The notes under the pieces: generated by a model | Databases searched by the model: none | Seen by the model: the letters and a program-made list of their open reading frames with translations, nothing else | What the model was told of the DNA's origin: nothing | Made by a program: the position numbers and the translations under genes | Assembly (NCBI GenBank): GCA_018907035.1 | Contig: JACCIC010000015.1 | Span: 2,672,001 to 2,736,000, forward strand | Length of the DNA stretch: 64,000 nt | Reading direction: 5' to 3' | Source of the DNA: Sycobia sp. Sy_11 | Taxonomy: Eukaryota; Arthropoda; Insecta; Hymenoptera; Epichrysomallidae | Part shown: positions 61,740-64,000 of the stretch, in pieces | Numbering within the stretch: position 1 is the stretch's first letter | Layout of the letters: each line of letters opens with the position of its first letter

Positions 61740-64000
61740 GCGATCGGACAGACAAGCAGCGCGCGGTGAAAACGCTTGCCGCTAGCCGAGCATCGTCGGG
61801 CCCTACAGACGACAGATAGGGCAATAAATCTCGGGATGGTTTTATTTTGGTTAGCCGGCCCGTCCCTCGCGTAAGTCGACGCAACGCGCGCGACTTAGGT
61901 GCGCGCGGGAGCGAGTTGACTTTTTTTCCCCCTTTAATAGGCCCAATGCCACCCTTTTTCTTATACCTCCACCACTCGCTCTTTCTCTCGTTCTCCCTCA
62001 CACAGCCGCGCATAGACGCCTTTCGCGCCCGGCATTCCGAATAGCTTTCTCCCGAAAGTTTCTCCTTATATATATATTCCGCACGACCGCGACGTACGCG
62101 CAGGCATTTCTCTCTCCCGACGTCAACCCCCGCACTCGGTTTACGACGATTATACGACGACGGCAGTTACGGCCGCGTTACAGCCCCCGTTGACGCTTTC
62201 TTTCGTCAAAGTCTCGCCCCCGCCCCTCCGCCTTCGTCTTTTTTTTCTTATTCGTCTTCCTCGTCATTTTCTCCGCGGCGCGCGTGTCGCTCCGGCCGGC
62301 GCGAACTGCGCGCGCCTTTCTCACCATAATATATTTATATATATACATGTATAATAAAATAACTCTCCTCGAAATTGCGTTGTAATAACCTTTCCCCGGG
62401 CGAGATTTGTCTTGTTTTTTTTTTCTTCTTCTTCTTTTTTTTTTTTTTTTTTTGTTTATTTATTCAACGAAGAGACCGCTCGGATTTACCGACTTTTTTT
62501 CCTCTCTCGTCCCGACGTCGTCGTCGTCGTTCTCGGCCCGCTCCCGTTGTGACCCTCGCCTCTTTGACTCGGCTTTACAGTATTGCACTTCGGGGGCCCT
62601 CGGAGCCGGCGAAATTTCGACGCCAGATCCGTGCGATCGGCCGAGATATCGGCGGGAAAAATGGCGTCCTCCCCCGTCTTGCCATGATGGTGTAATAAAC
62701 GGGGAAGGACGGGCGAACCGATGCTCTGCGCGGCGCGGGCAAGGCTACTCGTAATCTGCGGGGTTGATCTGAGGGGGGGGGGGGTGCGCGCGCAGTTCGG
62801 GGGCTCGTCTCGTCGAAAGGCTTAAAATAAATTGCCAACGATAAATGTTTGAATAGTTACCCGGGCGGAACCGCAGAGAGGGCAGCTGTCACTTTATGCC
62901 TTATAACGGTAGTTCCCCCCCCCCTAGCCCATTTCTATTCCTTGTAGATGTTACGCGAGATAAATTTTGAAATTGTAGCTTCGTTCGAATACATTATCAA
63001 TGCGATTGAATTCAGTTGGATCTGAAGGTTAATCGTGTAGAAATATCCTCGATATATCCCCGCTACAGGCTAGATTATAGTGTGTAATACCTCTGACGTC
63101 CTCATATACGTAATAACTCCCTATTACATCCGAGTAATAATTCCCTGTAATTATGTTATTTCTATAATATTTTGTGTATTACTCTACAGTTGGATTTACT
63201 TAAATTTTCTCCATATAGGACAGATAAGGAAGAGATAGACATGTCTATGTTCAATCTACTTAGGATGTCCTTTGTTTTTCCTTACATAGGTATAACGTTC
63301 GGATTTCATAGCTAGGATCCTAAAAAATAAAATCTGTGGCATGTGGATAATGTGGCAAATTATTTCTTCGTAATGCAGGTGGATAATTAATAATAATGTG
63401 TGACAATATTATATGATATGTACACATATATAAAATGTAGCAAATTCATGTTAAGAAATTAATATCATAGAAACTGACAAAATAATGTAAAAAGTTATAA
63501 ATTATTAAAATTTTTATTTGAAATATATATTACAATAAATAGAATACAATTTTCATTGGAAACGATGAAAACTGTACTTGTTTAATTTAAATTAATTTTT
63601 GCTTTAGATTAAATATATTCTTCATATTTGAATTTGTAGATACTTATTCTACTTAATTTTTCGTTTATTTGTGAGAAGGAATGGAATAAAATTTCGAGTT
63701 CAAATAAAAAATGTTAAATTGATTGTATATAGAATTCTCTAGATATTAATTTGTTTTAAATGCTAGGATCTAGTTTGATAATAATGCTAATAATTATAGG
63801 GGTATACAGAATAGAATCTATTGAAGTTTCCTTGCTCGACCTGACTAATAAATCGGAATAATTAACTGGGCCCATGAAGTATCCCATACTAAATTTCTAC
63901 GCGAGTATCATACAATTCATTTGGATCTGGATCATATCAATAAACAGTCGTCTAGAAGTTGAGATGGGTATTCATAGCACAAACTGTTATAATCGATTTT
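61740..64000. other. GC-rich island then AT-rich DNA, no gene seen
   Basis: 61.74-62.8 kb is GC-rich with poly-T runs at 62415-62453. 63110-63152 holds two copies of GTAATAAyTCCCT in tandem. AAAAGTCAA (minus strand) at 61916-61924. The last 1 kb is AT-rich. Confidence 0.45.

Noticed and set aside
1..64000. Enrichment of Bicoid/Otd words (TAATCC/GGATTA)
   Set aside because: About 25 seen by eye against roughly 30 expected for a hexamer on both strands; no enrichment.
1..64000. CRISPR arrays, bacterial operons, rRNA genes
   Set aside because: No spaced direct repeats, no operon-like ORFs and no rRNA sequence; the DNA is eukaryotic.

Overview
The window is eukaryotic nuclear DNA, almost certainly from an insect. 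The only protein-coding gene I can support is a complete even-skipped (eve/Evx) homeobox gene on the + strand, three exons between 28923 and 31646, encoding 423 residues. Its homeodomain, the following VVWPYH stretch and the C-terminal LFQPY motif are those of arthropod Eve. A parasitoid or other hymenopteran is my guess from the general look of the protein and the microsatellite-laden genome, but the sequence alone does not prove the order.

Layout. 1-28 kb: no recognisable gene. AT-rich DNA alternates with GC-richer islands (about 0.9-2.2, 13.5-15.1, 19.5-20.6 and 23.4-24.9 kb) that carry most of the (TA)n, (GA)n/(CT)n and (CA)n tracts. One truncated mariner transposon copy lies at 18.55-19.03 kb beside a quasi-palindromic AT repeat. 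A moderate-GC block at 21.84-22.26 kb looks like a cis-regulatory module. 28.2-28.6 kb: GC- and CpG-rich eve promoter with CCAAT and GC boxes, a TATA box and an initiator at canonical spacing. 28.58-32.17 kb: the eve transcription unit, with a leader free of ATG, introns of 832 and 620 nt, and a 3' UTR holding four Pumilio-type UGUANAUA motifs and AATAAA signals. 32-64 kb: again no recognisable gene. AT-rich stretches and GC-richer islands (34.1-35.1, 36.2-37.0, 38.2-38.9, 41.9-43.1, 47.2-48.5, 50.0-50.8, 57.7-59.3, 61.5-62.8 kb) alternate. A pair of diverged, formerly coding-looking repeat copies (41.4 and 46.4 kb) and a 52-bp-arm inverted repeat at 56.74-56.88 kb stand out.

Interpretation. 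A single developmental transcription factor gene sits in about 28 kb of upstream and 32 kb of downstream DNA without other recognisable genes. This fits a pair-rule gene whose stripes, neural and mesodermal expression are driven by dispersed enhancers; the enhancer calls here are inference from motif content only. Nothing in the window is clearly a novel biological system. The best candidates for a second look are the two hairpin-forming inverted repeats, the unidentified 77-codon reading frame shared by two repeat copies, and the cluster of Pumilio-type sites in the eve 3' UTR. Most other open frames are translations of microsatellites (IYIYIY, RERERE, SLSLSL) and were not annotated.
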